Notes: generated by a model not told the origin, from the sequence alone. A DNA stretch of 40,050 bases from an uncultured Pseudanabaenaceae cyanobacterium (GCA_938002085.1 CALLAT010000072.1:1-40050), one strand, 5' to 3'. Shown: positions 7,428-17,400, counted from the first letter of the stretch. Translations and numbers: made by a program.

Positions 7428-8843
7428 TCACAAATAAGCCCGCCGGGAGTGAGCCAAGGACATAGCAGCGGGTGCAGCCTCTCCGTGGAAGTAGGTCACC
7501 ATAAATTCCACGGTTTCAGGCCTCACAGCCCCTTGGGCCACCAAAATCTCTCCCAGACGCTGCTGACTGCTGCGCTGAATATCCAGAGCTTGGTGAATAA
7601 CCTGAGGTGTCGAGAGGCCGGCTTCAATCAAATACTCACCCAGCCGCTTGGGGTCTGCCTGGGCAGCTTGGAGTAGCGATCTTGTGCTGGTAGTAGGAGA
7701 AGACAAGGGTCGAGGCAAAGTCGCGCTAGCTTCATGCCTATCAACATCATGGTGCGGCGGCCTAGTAGAGCTAGTTTCCAGTGCTCCATGGGCAATAAGA
7801 AAATCCACCGTAGCCTCCCGCACACAGCCCTGGGAAACTAAAATCTCACCGAGACGCAGGCCACTTTGACGCTGCTCCATTAAAGCTTGGCGAATATGTT
7901 GAGGCGTCAACAGACCTGCTTCCACCAGATATTCACCCAAGCGTTTCTGGGGGTTACGAGAGGCAGAGGAATTCGCCAGGGCTTGAGCTGCCGCTTCTAA
8001 CGTGGCATTGTCTGTTTCCAGACTGTCATGGAGACCCAAAAGCTTAGCCAACATGATTTGACAAACGAAGGCGGGGTTACCCAAGAGGTAACGCGCTCCG
8101 AGGCGGCGGGGTTCTCGAAATAGGCGATAGGTCCATTCCAACCCCACATTGGACAAAAGAGTAGGGCAATCGGAGACTTCACCCGCCAGGCGATCAATGA
8201 TGGCCCCACCCACCAAGACGGCTTTGACATTCAGCTGCTCGCGATGGTGAAGGACCCATTCTTCCTGCACCGGCATGCCCATACCCACCAGGAGGATGTC
8301 TGGCTGGGCCGCATTAATGGCCTCAATCACCATGGCATTGGCTTGGGGATTATCCCGAGGAAAGTAGCCATGCTGTCCCGAGAACCCCGCGTTGGGGTAT
8401 TGCTCTCGCAAGTTCTGTAACGCCACCGAGAGATATTGGGGCTTGGAGCCTAGCAAGAACATTTTCAGCCCTTTGCGCTCGCATTCCTCCAGCAAGGCTG
8501 GCATCAGCAAGGTATAAGAGACTCGATATTCCCGAGGCAGCTCCATCCCCAAAAAGCCCAGGGCCTTGATAATGCCCATGCCATCACAGTGGGCAATATC
8601 TGCCGCCTGCAAGAAGCTGTGGAACCAGGGTAGTTGCATGGACAAGTTAAAGCCATGGACGTTGTAATGACCAATGGTGAGCTTGCGTTCCTGGGCGATC
8701 GCCGAGCTAATGGCTTCGACAATGGCAGGCACCGTCATCAGCGTCAGACGACGACCCAACAGATGAACATTGCGATTGGGAATCTGGCGAGCCTGGGGTA
8801 GCAGCCCTGAATTTTGTGCTGATTGGGTGAAATCTGGATGCAT
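7428..8843 (-). CDS. WecG/TagA/CpsF (GT26) glycosyltransferase with duplicated MshE-N-like tail
   Basis: A 471-residue protein in two parts. Residues about 25-265 are a GT26 transferase: HCDGMG (Asp at 87), LVGMGMPVQEEW (about 185-196), LVGGAIIDRLAGEV and LEWTYRLFREPRRL are all family landmarks. These enzymes usually transfer N-acetylmannosamine(uronate) or a related sugar to a polyprenyl-linked acceptor. The C-terminal part holds two copies of a roughly 55-residue unit (residues about 301-352 and 400-452), each starting RLGEYL(V/I)EAG and continuing to RLGEILV.QG. Such units occur in the N-terminal domain of PilB/MshE/GspE ATPases, which in MshE binds cyclic-di-GMP. The first 11 codons of the longer ORF start with TTG (8876); ATG at 8843 is preferred. 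Regulation of the transferase by the tail is inference. Confidence 0.85.
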   Translation of the reverse strand: MHPDFTQSAQNSGLLPQARQIPNRNVHLLGRRLTLMTVPAIVEAISSAIAQERKLTIGHYNVHGFNLSMQLPWFHSFLQAADIAHCDGMGIIKALGFLGMELPREYRVSYTLLMPALLEECERKGLKMFLLGSKPQYLSVALQNLREQYPNAGFSGQHGYFPRDNPQANAMVIEAINAAQPDILLVGMGMPVQEEWVLHHREQLNVKAVLVGGAIIDRLAGEVSDCPTLLSNVGLEWTYRLFREPRRLGARYLLGNPAFVCQIMLAKLLGLHDSLETDNATLEAAAQALANSSASRNPQKRLGEYLVEAGLLTPQHIRQALMEQRQSGLRLGEILVSQGCVREATVDFLIAHGALETSSTRPPHHDVDRHEASATLPRPLSSPTTSTRSLLQAAQADPKRLGEYLIEAGLSTPQVIHQALDIQRSSQQRLGEILVAQGAVRPETVEFMVTYFHGEAAPAAMSLAHSRRAYL

Positions 8844-8991
8844 GACAGTCTGAGTCCAACGAGCGAGAGGAAACAACGAATTTGAGATGCTGTACTAGGT
8901 CAGAAATGCACCGGGAATGGCCCAGGCGCTAGAGAACGGCAAAGAAGAAGAAGATGGCTGAGTCAGAACCCAGGCAGAACCATCAAAGCGG

Positions 8992-11037
8992 CTATCCTGT
9001 CCCGCTCCGGCTCTTCTGTCGGTAGACCGTAGCCTTGGCCTTACTGCTCTGGGTGGCTTCATTAATCAGCAGTCCCAGAAGGTGAACCCGATGGCGGGAG
9101 AACTCATCTAAGGCTCGATAGACTTGGTCCCGCTCACTAAAGCCCGCCCGCGTGACCAATAAAACGTTTTCCGTAGCAGCGCCCATAATGGGCGTCTCAC
9201 TGGTGAGTTCCACCGGAGCGCTGTCCACAAGCAAGTAGTCGTAATGGCCCGACCGCTCTGCGAGGGCGAGCGTAGTATCAAAGTCACCCCGCGCCACAAA
9301 CTCCATGGCCCGACGAGACTGGCCAGGCACCGTGGGCATAAGGTCAAGATTGGGAGCCAATGCCACTGGCGCGCCGAGGATTTCAGCAGTCTTGCCCAGG
9401 GCTCCGGCCCTATGTTTGAGTCGCTGGGTGAGCCCTGCTTGGTAGAAGTCGCCATCCACCAACAACACTCGGAAACCCAGTGCAGCCAAAGCACGACCTA
9501 AACCAATCGTGGTCGTGGTCTTGCCTTCACCGGATGCAGCACTGCTAACGAGAACACGCTGCCGCTTCAGTTGCATGGCTGTAATGCCAGAAGCCAACCG
9601 CTGGAACGCCAGTTCAGGGGGCTCACTCCCCTGGAACTTTTGCGTCGACATGGATAGCCAGGGCACCGTCCCCAAGACCGGCAGCTCCGCAGCAAAAACA
9701 TCAGCCGGGCTCAGCAGGGGATTACGGCTTTCCAGCAACATCACCAACGCCGCATTACTAAAGCCCGCTGCAAATAGAGCGCCTAGGATCATCAGACTCA
9801 GCTTTGGCCCAATGGGCTGGGCACTGACGTTGGGCTGGTCCAGAATTTGAACGCTGGGATAGGCATTAAAGGCATTGAGACTGCTTTCTGCTCCCTTAGC
9901 CACCAGGCCGTTATAAACCCCTTCCGCAATTTCGTAGTTCCGCTGCAGCTCCGCTAATTGAGCCTGCTTTTGAGGCAGGGATTGAACCTGTTGCTCCAGG
10001 CGGACAATTTGTTTGAGCAGTTCCTGGGCTTCCTGGGCCTGGGCCTTAGCGGTCGTCTCCGAAAGGAGAAGTTGCTGCATCAACTCACCCGAACGTGGCC
10101 CCGCCTCAGAACGAACGGCGCTGGACCCTGCGGTATTTGCTCGCTGGGTCGCCTCCTGCTGTTGCAGCTTGGCCCGCTCGGATTCGAGCAGAAGCACCTC
10201 GGGATGATCCGCTTGATAAAGACTGCTCATCTCCGCAATTTGGGCATCCAGGCGAACAATTTCCTGGCGCAGGAACTGATAGGTCTCATCCTCGCCCAGG
10301 GCCAAGGATTGCACCGCTTCGTTGGGCGTCAGGTCCAAGCGAGCCTGGAAGGTATCCAGCTGGGTTTGACTAGACAACTGGGCTGCGGTTATTTCGGTGT
10401 AGCGATTCTTCAATTGGCTGAGGGTCTCAACCAAGGTGCGTGTCTGGGTCTCACTACTCACCAAACCGGAGGCAATTTGAAAAGCAGTTAATGCGTCCTG
10501 GGCCGCCCGGAGCTGGGCTTCAGCGATGACTAATTCTTCGCTGGTGAAGGCGGCTCGCTCAGTGGATTCGCTCTGGCGCAGCTGATTGAGGCGATCGCCA
10601 AACAAGGCAATCAAGCGATTCAGCCGCTCTTGGGCAATCTCCGGCTCATCCCCCCCAACCTCCAGGGCCAGAATCGTGGTGCCATCCTGCTGAGAGACAG
10701 TGAACAACTTGCTGTAGTCTTCCACCGTTTCGAAGCGATCGCGTTCACGATCCTGCTGCCACAGCTGCGTCAGCGTGTCATCACTGAGTAACACCGACGA
10801 CAGCATATTCAGCGGATTTAGCTGGGGCGACACCTCCAGCTCCGCACCCCGTAACTGGCCCAACTTTCCTAGGCTCACATCTAAGGAGCCGGAGGTGGAA
10901 GGCACAATTAGCTTGGCATTGGCTTGCCAGCTAGTGGGGCGCGTATAGATTGCACCAGCCAAACCAGCTAGCAATAGCAGGTTCAAGACCAGCAGCGGCT
11001 TGAGATGGCGATTGGCGATCGCAAAAAGGCGGTTCAT
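8992..11037 (-). CDS. Wzc/GumC-like polysaccharide co-polymerase with BY-kinase domain
   Basis: A 681-residue inner-membrane protein and first gene of the polysaccharide operon. Residues about 15-30 form the first membrane helix. A Wzz-type region and long periplasmic coiled coil (about 120-370, rich in Gln/Glu/Leu) follow, then a second helix near 410-435 (LSLMILGALFAAGFSNAAL). The cytoplasmic P-loop domain has Walker A SAASGEGKTTT (Lys506), Walker A' VLLVDGDFY and Walker B YDYLLVDSAPV, as in bacterial tyrosine kinases that control chain length and export. The C-terminus (KATVYRQKSRSGTG) lacks the Tyr-rich cluster that Wzc autophosphorylates. No clear ribosome binding site precedes the ATG. 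An AT-rich regulatory region lies upstream. Confidence 0.88.
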   Translation of the reverse strand: MNRLFAIANRHLKPLLVLNLLLLAGLAGAIYTRPTSWQANAKLIVPSTSGSLDVSLGKLGQLRGAELEVSPQLNPLNMLSSVLLSDDTLTQLWQQDRERDRFETVEDYSKLFTVSQQDGTTILALEVGGDEPEIAQERLNRLIALFGDRLNQLRQSESTERAAFTSEELVIAEAQLRAAQDALTAFQIASGLVSSETQTRTLVETLSQLKNRYTEITAAQLSSQTQLDTFQARLDLTPNEAVQSLALGEDETYQFLRQEIVRLDAQIAEMSSLYQADHPEVLLLESERAKLQQQEATQRANTAGSSAVRSEAGPRSGELMQQLLLSETTAKAQAQEAQELLKQIVRLEQQVQSLPQKQAQLAELQRNYEIAEGVYNGLVAKGAESSLNAFNAYPSVQILDQPNVSAQPIGPKLSLMILGALFAAGFSNAALVMLLESRNPLLSPADVFAAELPVLGTVPWLSMSTQKFQGSEPPELAFQRLASGITAMQLKRQRVLVSSAASGEGKTTTTIGLGRALAALGFRVLLVDGDFYQAGLTQRLKHRAGALGKTAEILGAPVALAPNLDLMPTVPGQSRRAMEFVARGDFDTTLALAERSGHYDYLLVDSAPVELTSETPIMGAATENVLLVTRAGFSERDQVYRALDEFSRHRVHLLGLLINEATQSSKAKATVYRQKSRSGTG

Positions 11038-11872
11038 CGCGCGATTTGATACTCCACAACAGCGGTTGCGGAGCTATTCCCAATTCCGGTGACCTTGCCG
11101 AAGCGAAATCATCCACGGAACTGGTAAATGCAATACGATGTTTCGTCCACTTGTGAGGTCAATTCCAGCACAATCTATTTGCCTGAAACAAGGCAAACCA
11201 TGGACGCTACTAACGGGACTAACACCTAGCCCAATCCTGACTCTTTTGTGATAACTATTTCTCTTCCCAGAAAGAGAAAATAATCATTCACAAAAGGGAA
11301 TAACCCACAGACATTCAACTTTTATTTATCCCAATTCATCACTTCAGGCAAACACCTGAAAAAGTCATCAAGTGCGGCATTCAAGCAACAAAAATTTCAA
11401 AATTACTCATTGAATTAAATCAGAAGGCATCCACTACATTTCCCAAGGGGGAGACTGAAAAGTTTTCTAGAGGCTTAATGAGCCCAAGTGAAACCTAATA
11501 GTAGTGGAGAGAATAGAACAGTATCTACATGATTCTATTTAAGTATTTCTCTAGAGACTTTCAAGAGGTGGATGAGTTATTTTGATTATTTTATTCGTTC
11601 TTTCATAGAACATTGGAGATTATAAAAGCCGCCATAAAGAACCTATTTTCTAGGTATTCATAGGCACATCAATTTGGCCATTTTTATTTAAATAACTCTC
11701 AGATAAAATCCGGTTTCTAATTCAAAATCTTGTATGTGAGCAGGCATTTATTTGCCCAAGCATCATACTCAATAAACGCATCGGCTTTACCCAGAAAGTT
11801 AGTCATATCAGGAGGATTCCAGCCCTAAATGGAGCCTAGCATTGCTCCCAACGATTCAGCCAAGCTCACAGA
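11038..11872. promoter_or_regulatory. AT-rich intergenic region upstream of polysaccharide operon
   Basis: About 835 bp without a credible gene and markedly richer in A+T than its surroundings. It holds the perfect inverted repeat TTTGCCT-N6-AGGCAAA (11178-11197), a long imperfect inverted repeat at 11243-11296, and the 10-bp palindrome TCTCTAGAGA (11548-11557). The long repeat has outer arms CTTTTGTGA/TCACAAAAG and inner arms TTTCTCTT/AAAGAGAAA. Because the minus-strand operon starts at 11037, this is the most likely site of its promoter and control elements. An unannotated small RNA is possible but not shown. Confidence 0.55.
11831..11848 (-). terminator. Weak hairpin after the chelatase gene
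   Basis: GGAGC-N8-GCTCC lies 25 bp beyond the stop of the chelatase gene (minus strand). It could form a short stem but no convincing U-run follows, so its role as a terminator is uncertain. Confidence 0.3.
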
Positions 11873-12835
11873 TTAAGTCAGGGAGCGTTCCATGGCCTCA
11901 GCCACAACCTCAACCAAGGCTGAGAAAGCTCCCAATGGGGCAGATAACATCGCTGGACCATCCGCCTTGGCGGCTTGCAGTTGGATGGCGAGGCGGTCGG
12001 TAATGCCCCCTTCAAAGAGAAAATAGGAGAGACATCCCAGAGGTCGGTACCGATGATCTGTACCTCTGCCCCGCTGAACATTGATGCAATCGGTCAAGCT
12101 GGGCGACCCCACCCAGTAGGCTGGTCTAGCTCCCATAGCATGGGCTAAATCGGCGATCGCCGCCACTGCCCCACCTCGACGACTGCCATGGGCCAACAGC
12201 GCCCAATCCACGTCATCAACCGTCAACGGAGCGGATGCATGGGCCAGCTCGCCTGCCCCTGAGACCGCACCTGAGACCGCACCTGAGACCGCACCTGCGC
12301 CTGCACCGACAAAAGCCGTCTCAGGCAAAGGCTCACACTGCCTGGCCAGCTCAGTCAGCAAGGCCTGTTGCTGAGCTTGTAATACAGGCAATAACGCGGC
12401 TTCCGCCCCTAGATGGGGCAGCAACTCCAGTACGATATCCGCCACCTCAACTTGCTGGGTCAGGGTAGCCTGGGCCTGGGCCAGTTCTTCGGGCAAGTCT
12501 TCGCGAACATGGACGCCCGGCAGGAGAAACAGGGGCAATAGCTTAATGGAGGTCACACCTAGGGTCGCGACCTGGTGAGCAAATTGTTCGATTTGGCAGT
12601 GGAGGGGAGCCGGGCCCAGTTCTAGGACTGCGGTGGCAATGGCCGCGATGGGTTCTGAATTGAGTCCTGAATTGGGGCTTGAAGCTTTCCCATTACCAGC
12701 GGCTCGATTGACGCCCAGCCGTTCCCGCAGCTGCTCTGCCAATTGTTCTGCTCCAGCCTGGGAGCGGGGGTCGCGGCTACCATGGGTGACGAGAAGATAG
12801 GCAGTTTTGGCAGCCGGGTTTGCAGCAGAAATCAT
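11873..12835 (-). CDS. cbiX: Sirohydrochlorin chelatase, CbiX/SirB type (long form)
   Basis: A 320-residue soluble chelatase of the class II CbiX/SirB family, inserting iron or cobalt into sirohydrochlorin for sirohaem or cobalamin synthesis. The N-terminal half has YLLVTHGSRDPRSQ, with the metal-binding His in THGSRD, and a second family landmark LLPLFLLPGVHVREDLPEEL. The C-terminal half repeats the fold (WALLAHGSRRGG and VGSPSL), giving the two-domain long form seen in cyanobacteria. The linker contains (Gly-Ala-Val-Ser)3 encoded by three exact 12-bp repeats. The open frame extends to 12934 but begins there with TTG, and the extra residues look unrelated to the family; ATG at 12835 is therefore chosen (ATG at 12865 is an alternative). 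Confidence 0.82.
   Translation of the reverse strand: MISAANPAAKTAYLLVTHGSRDPRSQAGAEQLAEQLRERLGVNRAAGNGKASSPNSGLNSEPIAAIATAVLELGPAPLHCQIEQFAHQVATLGVTSIKLLPLFLLPGVHVREDLPEELAQAQATLTQQVEVADIVLELLPHLGAEAALLPVLQAQQQALLTELARQCEPLPETAFVGAGAGAVSGAVSGAVSGAGELAHASAPLTVDDVDWALLAHGSRRGGAVAAIADLAHAMGARPAYWVGSPSLTDCINVQRGRGTDHRYRPLGCLSYFLFEGGITDRLAIQLQAAKADGPAMLSAPLGAFSALVEVVAEAMERSLT
12258..12293 (-). repeat. Three 12-bp tandem repeats in the chelatase linker
   Basis: Three exact copies of CCTGAGACCGCA, in frame, encode the Gly-Ala-Val-Ser repeats between the two halves of the chelatase. The length is a multiple of three, so copy-number change would keep the frame. Confidence 0.85.
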
Positions 12836-12970
12836 GGGAGAGAGGACGCGATCGCGTTCACGCATCTGGCGGGTATCCACCAGGGACAGTAAGCCTTCAG
12901 CGTAGAACAGATGGTGATTGGATGCAGTTATCAATGGGGTATCAACTCATCCCACAACCCAGCCCAACAG

Positions 12971-12997
12971 AAAAGCCTGGGAAGAACTTCCCAGGCT
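12971..12997 (-). terminator. Rho-independent terminator of the TPR gene
   Basis: A perfect 11-bp stem, AGCCTGGGAAG-AA-CTTCCCAGGCT, read on the minus strand and followed by TTTTCTGTT. It sits 27 bp past the TPR-protein stop and upstream of the chelatase gene, so it separates the two transcription units. Confidence 0.8.
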
Positions 12998-13023
12998 CAG
13001 GTGTCTATTCACATTGCCATGGC

Positions 13024-13578
13024 TTAACGCACTTTTAGGGGTACCGTTGCCCCCACAAATTCTGCAGCAGAGAAGCTCACAGCAGTCACAGAAGCCTCGG
13101 CAGTTGACCAGGATTGCTGGGCCACCGACTTCTGAGCTGCAAAACCATTCGCCACAAACAGCTTCAGCCGTAACCATTGAGCCTTTGGCAACAGCGGTTC
13201 TAGCGCCAAAACCTCCTGACAAGCCTCCCCCGCCGAAGCATAGTTCCGCAGCCCTAGCAGCAATTCAGCTCGCCATAGGATCAGGTCGCAATGGGGACGA
13301 CCCACCAAAGCCTCAGCTCGCTGCAGATCTGCCAAAGCCAGCGCCCAACGACCCATCCCTTGCAGCGCCCTCGAACGGCCAAACCAAGCCGTCACACAAT
13401 TAGGCTCATCACTCAGCACAGCGTCAAAACGCTCCAAAGCCTGAGCATACTGATGCTTATCCAGCATCACGAAACCAAAATCACACAGCCGCCCAGCCTG
13501 AATTCCCACTGCTGCGGGAAGCTTAGCCGATGTTACAAATGGGCTAATGGTCTGTTGCACGATTGATGAACTCCGCAA
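13024..13578 (-). CDS. TPR repeat protein
   Basis: A 184-residue soluble protein with about three tetratricopeptide repeats between residues 28 and 135. Examples are LCDFGFVMLDKHQYAQALERFDAVLSDEPN and AWFGRSRALQGMGRWALALADLQRAEAL, with the usual G/A-Y-A-L-P spacing. TPR arrays mediate protein-protein contacts; the partner is unknown. The open frame begins with TTG at 13578; a GTG at 13560 is another candidate, while the first ATG (13467) would cut into the first repeat. A small hairpin (CCAAGA-AA-TCTTGG, 13585-13598) lies just upstream of the start. The gene is followed by a strong terminator. It may be the last gene of a kinase-receiver-TPR unit, although 224 bp separate it from the receiver gene. 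Confidence 0.7.
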   Translation of the reverse strand: MRSSSIVQQTISPFVTSAKLPAAVGIQAGRLCDFGFVMLDKHQYAQALERFDAVLSDEPNCVTAWFGRSRALQGMGRWALALADLQRAEALVGRPHCDLILWRAELLLGLRNYASAGEACQEVLALEPLLPKAQWLRLKLFVANGFAAQKSVAQQSWSTAEASVTAVSFSAAEFVGATVPLKVR

Positions 13579-13802
13579 GGAATACCAAGAAATCTTGGAT
13601 ATATCAATGCTAACTGCGTTTTACGATTGAGCCAAGCGCAATCTCAACAGTTCTTCATAGATTTAAACCTATGGTTCTGCCCACAGCTAGGAGTCTCTTA
13701 TCTCCTCCTCAGAGATATCGCCAGCGATAAAGGCTCCATCACAGCAGACAACAACCCCCTCAATCCATGATCAGCAGGCCGCTCTCAGGGATCAATCGCG
13801 AG

Positions 13803-14282
13803 TCACGCCAAACAGTCATATTGCTCCAGTCGCTGCTGCAATCTACGCACTTCAGCCTGGGCCGTTTGCAACTTGAGATGATTATCGACGCGAGCGAGGA
13901 CTTCTGCGATCGCAAACGGTTTCGCAATATAATCCACAGCCCCCGCCGCAAAAGCCTGCGCCTTATCCAGATTGTCAGTGAGCGCGCTAATGAAAATAAT
14001 CGGAATATTCGCCGTCTCCTCATTGGCCTTCAAATGCTCGCAAACCTCATAGCCATTCATCTCTGGCATCGTGATATCCAGCAAAATCAAATCTGGCTGA
14101 AACGCTTCCATCGCCTCCAGCGCAAATGCCCCGCTAATGGCCCGTCGCACTCGGTATTTAGGAACAGCTAGCATATTCGAAAGCAACGTTAGATTATCGA
14201 CATTGTCATCCACAATCAAAATACAGGCAGAAGCATGAGTCTTCTCCTGAGTGGGAGCCTGGGCCCTATTCACAGTCTGCAT
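13803..14282 (-). CDS. Single-domain response regulator with C-terminal coiled coil
   Basis: A 159-residue CheY-like receiver. The acidic pair Asp25-Asp26 (ILIVDDN), phospho-accepting Asp69 (LILLDITMPEMNGYE), a Ser in the FISAL strand and Lys in the AKPF motif are all present, so it should be competent for phosphotransfer. After the receiver, residues about 130-157 (QTAQAEVRRLQQRLEQYD) form a short coiled coil but there is no output domain. Proteins of this PatA/CheY-like type are usually encoded next to cyanobacterial hybrid kinases. The large hybrid kinase gene ends 212 bp upstream on the same strand, which makes it the likely phosphodonor (inference). Confidence 0.88.
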   Translation of the reverse strand: MQTVNRAQAPTQEKTHASACILIVDDNVDNLTLLSNMLAVPKYRVRRAISGAFALEAMEAFQPDLILLDITMPEMNGYEVCEHLKANEETANIPIIFISALTDNLDKAQAFAAGAVDYIAKPFAIAEVLARVDNHLKLQTAQAEVRRLQQRLEQYDCLA

Positions 14283-14494
14283 AAGCCAATCTCAAGGTAA
14301 TGAAACACCAACGTAGGGATGCCAGTCCATCGTCCTGACAGGTTGTTTGAGCATTTGACTAAGCATCAAATTTGAAACTCGAATCAAGCTGAAGTCTCTT
14401 GGATTCCCCCCTGTGCTGCGCAACAGAGGCATCTGTTACAGCCCAATGCCTTTCTCACACAAGCTCTGACAGAGCAGGATCTTCCGCTTTATCC

Positions 14495-17400
14495 CTAGAG
14501 CTCCTCCTGCTCTTCTTTGAGCAGAGCCACAATTTTGTCCAAACGGAGGGCGTTAAACCAATTGCGCAATTCTTTCGAGAGTATTTGATACTGCTCATCA
14601 ATGGATTCAAGATGCTGACTAACAGTATCCTCATCGAGCTTCCGGGCAGCATCGTAGAGTGATTGCCTCCACTCCACTGTCATCTGCTGTAACTGCTGGC
14701 GCAGCTGCAGCATTCGCTCATCTTGGTTCAGACCAGACTGCTCTTCAACGGCAACTCCAGGTAACGCCGGTGACTCTGGCATTTCATAGCAGTATTCGAG
14801 GCCTAGATACTGAGCCATTTTTTCAAAGATGACATGCTCCTGAAATGGCTTACGAATAAAGTCATCAAGCCCTGCTTCTAAGGTGTCGATGCGAGTTTGT
14901 TCAAACGCACTAGCTGTGAGCGCCAGAATAAAGGTTTGGCGATCTGGGGGCAGCGCTTCCAGGGGCAAGCCTGCCGCGCTCCGCTCCGCCTGCCATTGCT
15001 CCGCCTCCAATTGGCGAATGCGTTTGGTTGCCTCAAAGCCATCCATCACCGGCATTTGTAGATCCATCCAGACAAAATCTGGCTGCCAATCCTGCCATTG
15101 AGCCACCCCTTCCTCGCCATTCTCAGCAGTCTGCACCGTAAAGCCCACAGCTTCCAAAAGTTGCTGAAGCAACATTCGGTTTTCCAATCGATCTTCAACA
15201 ATCAAAATGCGGTAAGTCGGTTGTCCATCCACGAGGCCCATCACCTTACGCACCGGAGGAGCGGTGGGCAATTGCCCCACCACGGGGGAGACCAAAATAG
15301 AGAAGGAAGCGGTCGTCCCCTGCTGGAGTTGACTGGTGACTGTCATCTCCCCCCCCATTAACTCCACAAACTCGCGACTAATGGGGAGACCCAAGCCACT
15401 GCCATCATGGGAAGATTGACGCCCCGTATCCGTCTGGTAAAAAGCATCAAATAGATTGCTGAGTTCATGGCTGGCAATGCCCTGCCCCGTATCGCTGACC
15501 GCAACATTAATACGGACCGGAGCATTGGTGAGGCTTGTCATGGGGTCTAAACGCACTGTTTCCCCCCGCCAAAGCTTCAGGTTAATCTCACCTACCTCGG
15601 TAAACTTCAAGCTATTATTCACCAAATTAATTAAGACCTGGCGCAGCTTACTTTCATCTCCTCGCACATGTTGGGGTAAATCAGCCCCCCGTTCAAACTT
15701 GAGCTGTAAGCCCTTGGCTTCAGCTTTGAGGCGAAACAGCTCGTAAATAGAATCAAAGAGAAGATGTAGGTCGAAGTCCGCTTCATTCAGCGTGATGCGT
15801 CCCGCCTCAATTTTCGACATCTCTAAAACATCATTAATCAAGGACAGTAGATGGGCTCCACTCCGATTAATAATGCCAAGCTTCTCCTGTTGAGACGCAC
15901 TTAGGCTAGATTCCCGTTGCATTAACTGGCTAAAGCCCAAAATTGCATTGAGGGGCGTCCGCAGTTCATGGCTCATATTGGCCAGGAATGAACTCTTTGC
16001 TTTATTGGCGGCCTCTGCTTTTTCCTTCGCCCCTTTCAGCTCAGTCATCAGCACAGACTGTTGGAATGCTACGCCCAGCTGGTCACTAATGCGTTCTAGA
16101 AACTGAAGCTCAAAGGACTTCCAATCTCGAATTTCATGGTTTTGATAAGCCCCCATCAGGCCCCACAGCTGATCTCCATTAAAGATGGGTACCACCATTA
16201 AGGCTCGAATATTGCGTTCCTCTAGGGCTGAAATACTGCAATCGGAACAGGTCGAGTTATGGATGTCTGCCACGGCTAGGGGCTGGCGATCGCGAAAGCG
16301 GCCTCCTTGGTGCTGCTGCAAATACTCATCCACCCAATGGGACGGCTTATTATTCACCATCAAGCTCGGGCAGCCTTCCCTGACCGATTCATAAACAATG
16401 TCACCACTCCAGTCGGGCAAGAAGCGATAAATTAAAACGCGATCGCAATCCAAAATTTTGCGAGCTTCCTCCGTCGCCGTTTCTGCGATCATGGGCAGAT
16501 CCAAGCTCTGGCGAATTTGCTGAATCACCCGCGAGATCCCTCGCTCTCGCTCTGCAGTGCGACTATGCTGCTCCTTTTGCAGCTGTACCGTAGATAGCAA
16601 CTGGGTTAACTTAAACGACTTTTGTTCCGCCTCAGTCAGCAACTCCGCTTGCTGCAACGCGACCCCAAGATGAGCTGTAATTTCCTCAACAAAGTCCACT
16701 TCCGAAGCTTGCCATTGGCGCGGGCCAGAGCATTGATGGATGCACAACAATCCCCAGAATTCCTGACGAATCATCAGCGGCACCACCATCATGGCGCGCA
16801 CCTGCATCGGTTCTAGTAAAGCCAAAAACCTTGGACTGAAGTTCTTAGCATAAATGTCTTCAATCGCGACTAAATCACCAAGCTGATCTCCCTCGCCTAG
16901 AATCAGTTCTTCTAAAGCATTGTGATCAATCCGACTCCCCAACAGGGACCCGTAGACCGCTTGGACATCTTCGGCCACACATTCCCCTTCCGTGGCTTCC
17001 TCCCCCTGGCTGAAGCGAAAAATACTGACGCGATCGGCTTGCAGCAAATCCCGCACCCGAGTCACAGCCATATGAAAAATTTGGCTGGGATTCAAGCTCT
17101 GCCGGATATCCCGCGTTATTTGCCCCAGGAGTAGCTGCTGCTGGAGCCGATCTTGCAAAGCTCTCTCCGCTCCATGGCGCTCCAAGGCAATTTGGGCCAA
17201 GTCAACGGCCTGCTCCATCAAGAGGTCATCTACCTCACTGGGCACTTGAGCCTGGGGGTAATACATTGCAATCACTGCCACCGGCTTGCCTTGGCAAAGG
17301 ATCGGCTTCGCCCAACAGGCCTGCAAACCATGGGCTAATGCCAATTCTCGACCATGCTCTGGTGCATCAGGCGTCACCGTACTCGGCAATGCATTATCAG

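Noticed and set aside
12835..12934. N-terminal extension of the chelatase to 12934
   Set aside because: It would start with TTG, and the extra 33 residues do not resemble the CbiX family start. ATG at 12835 begins just before the conserved fold.
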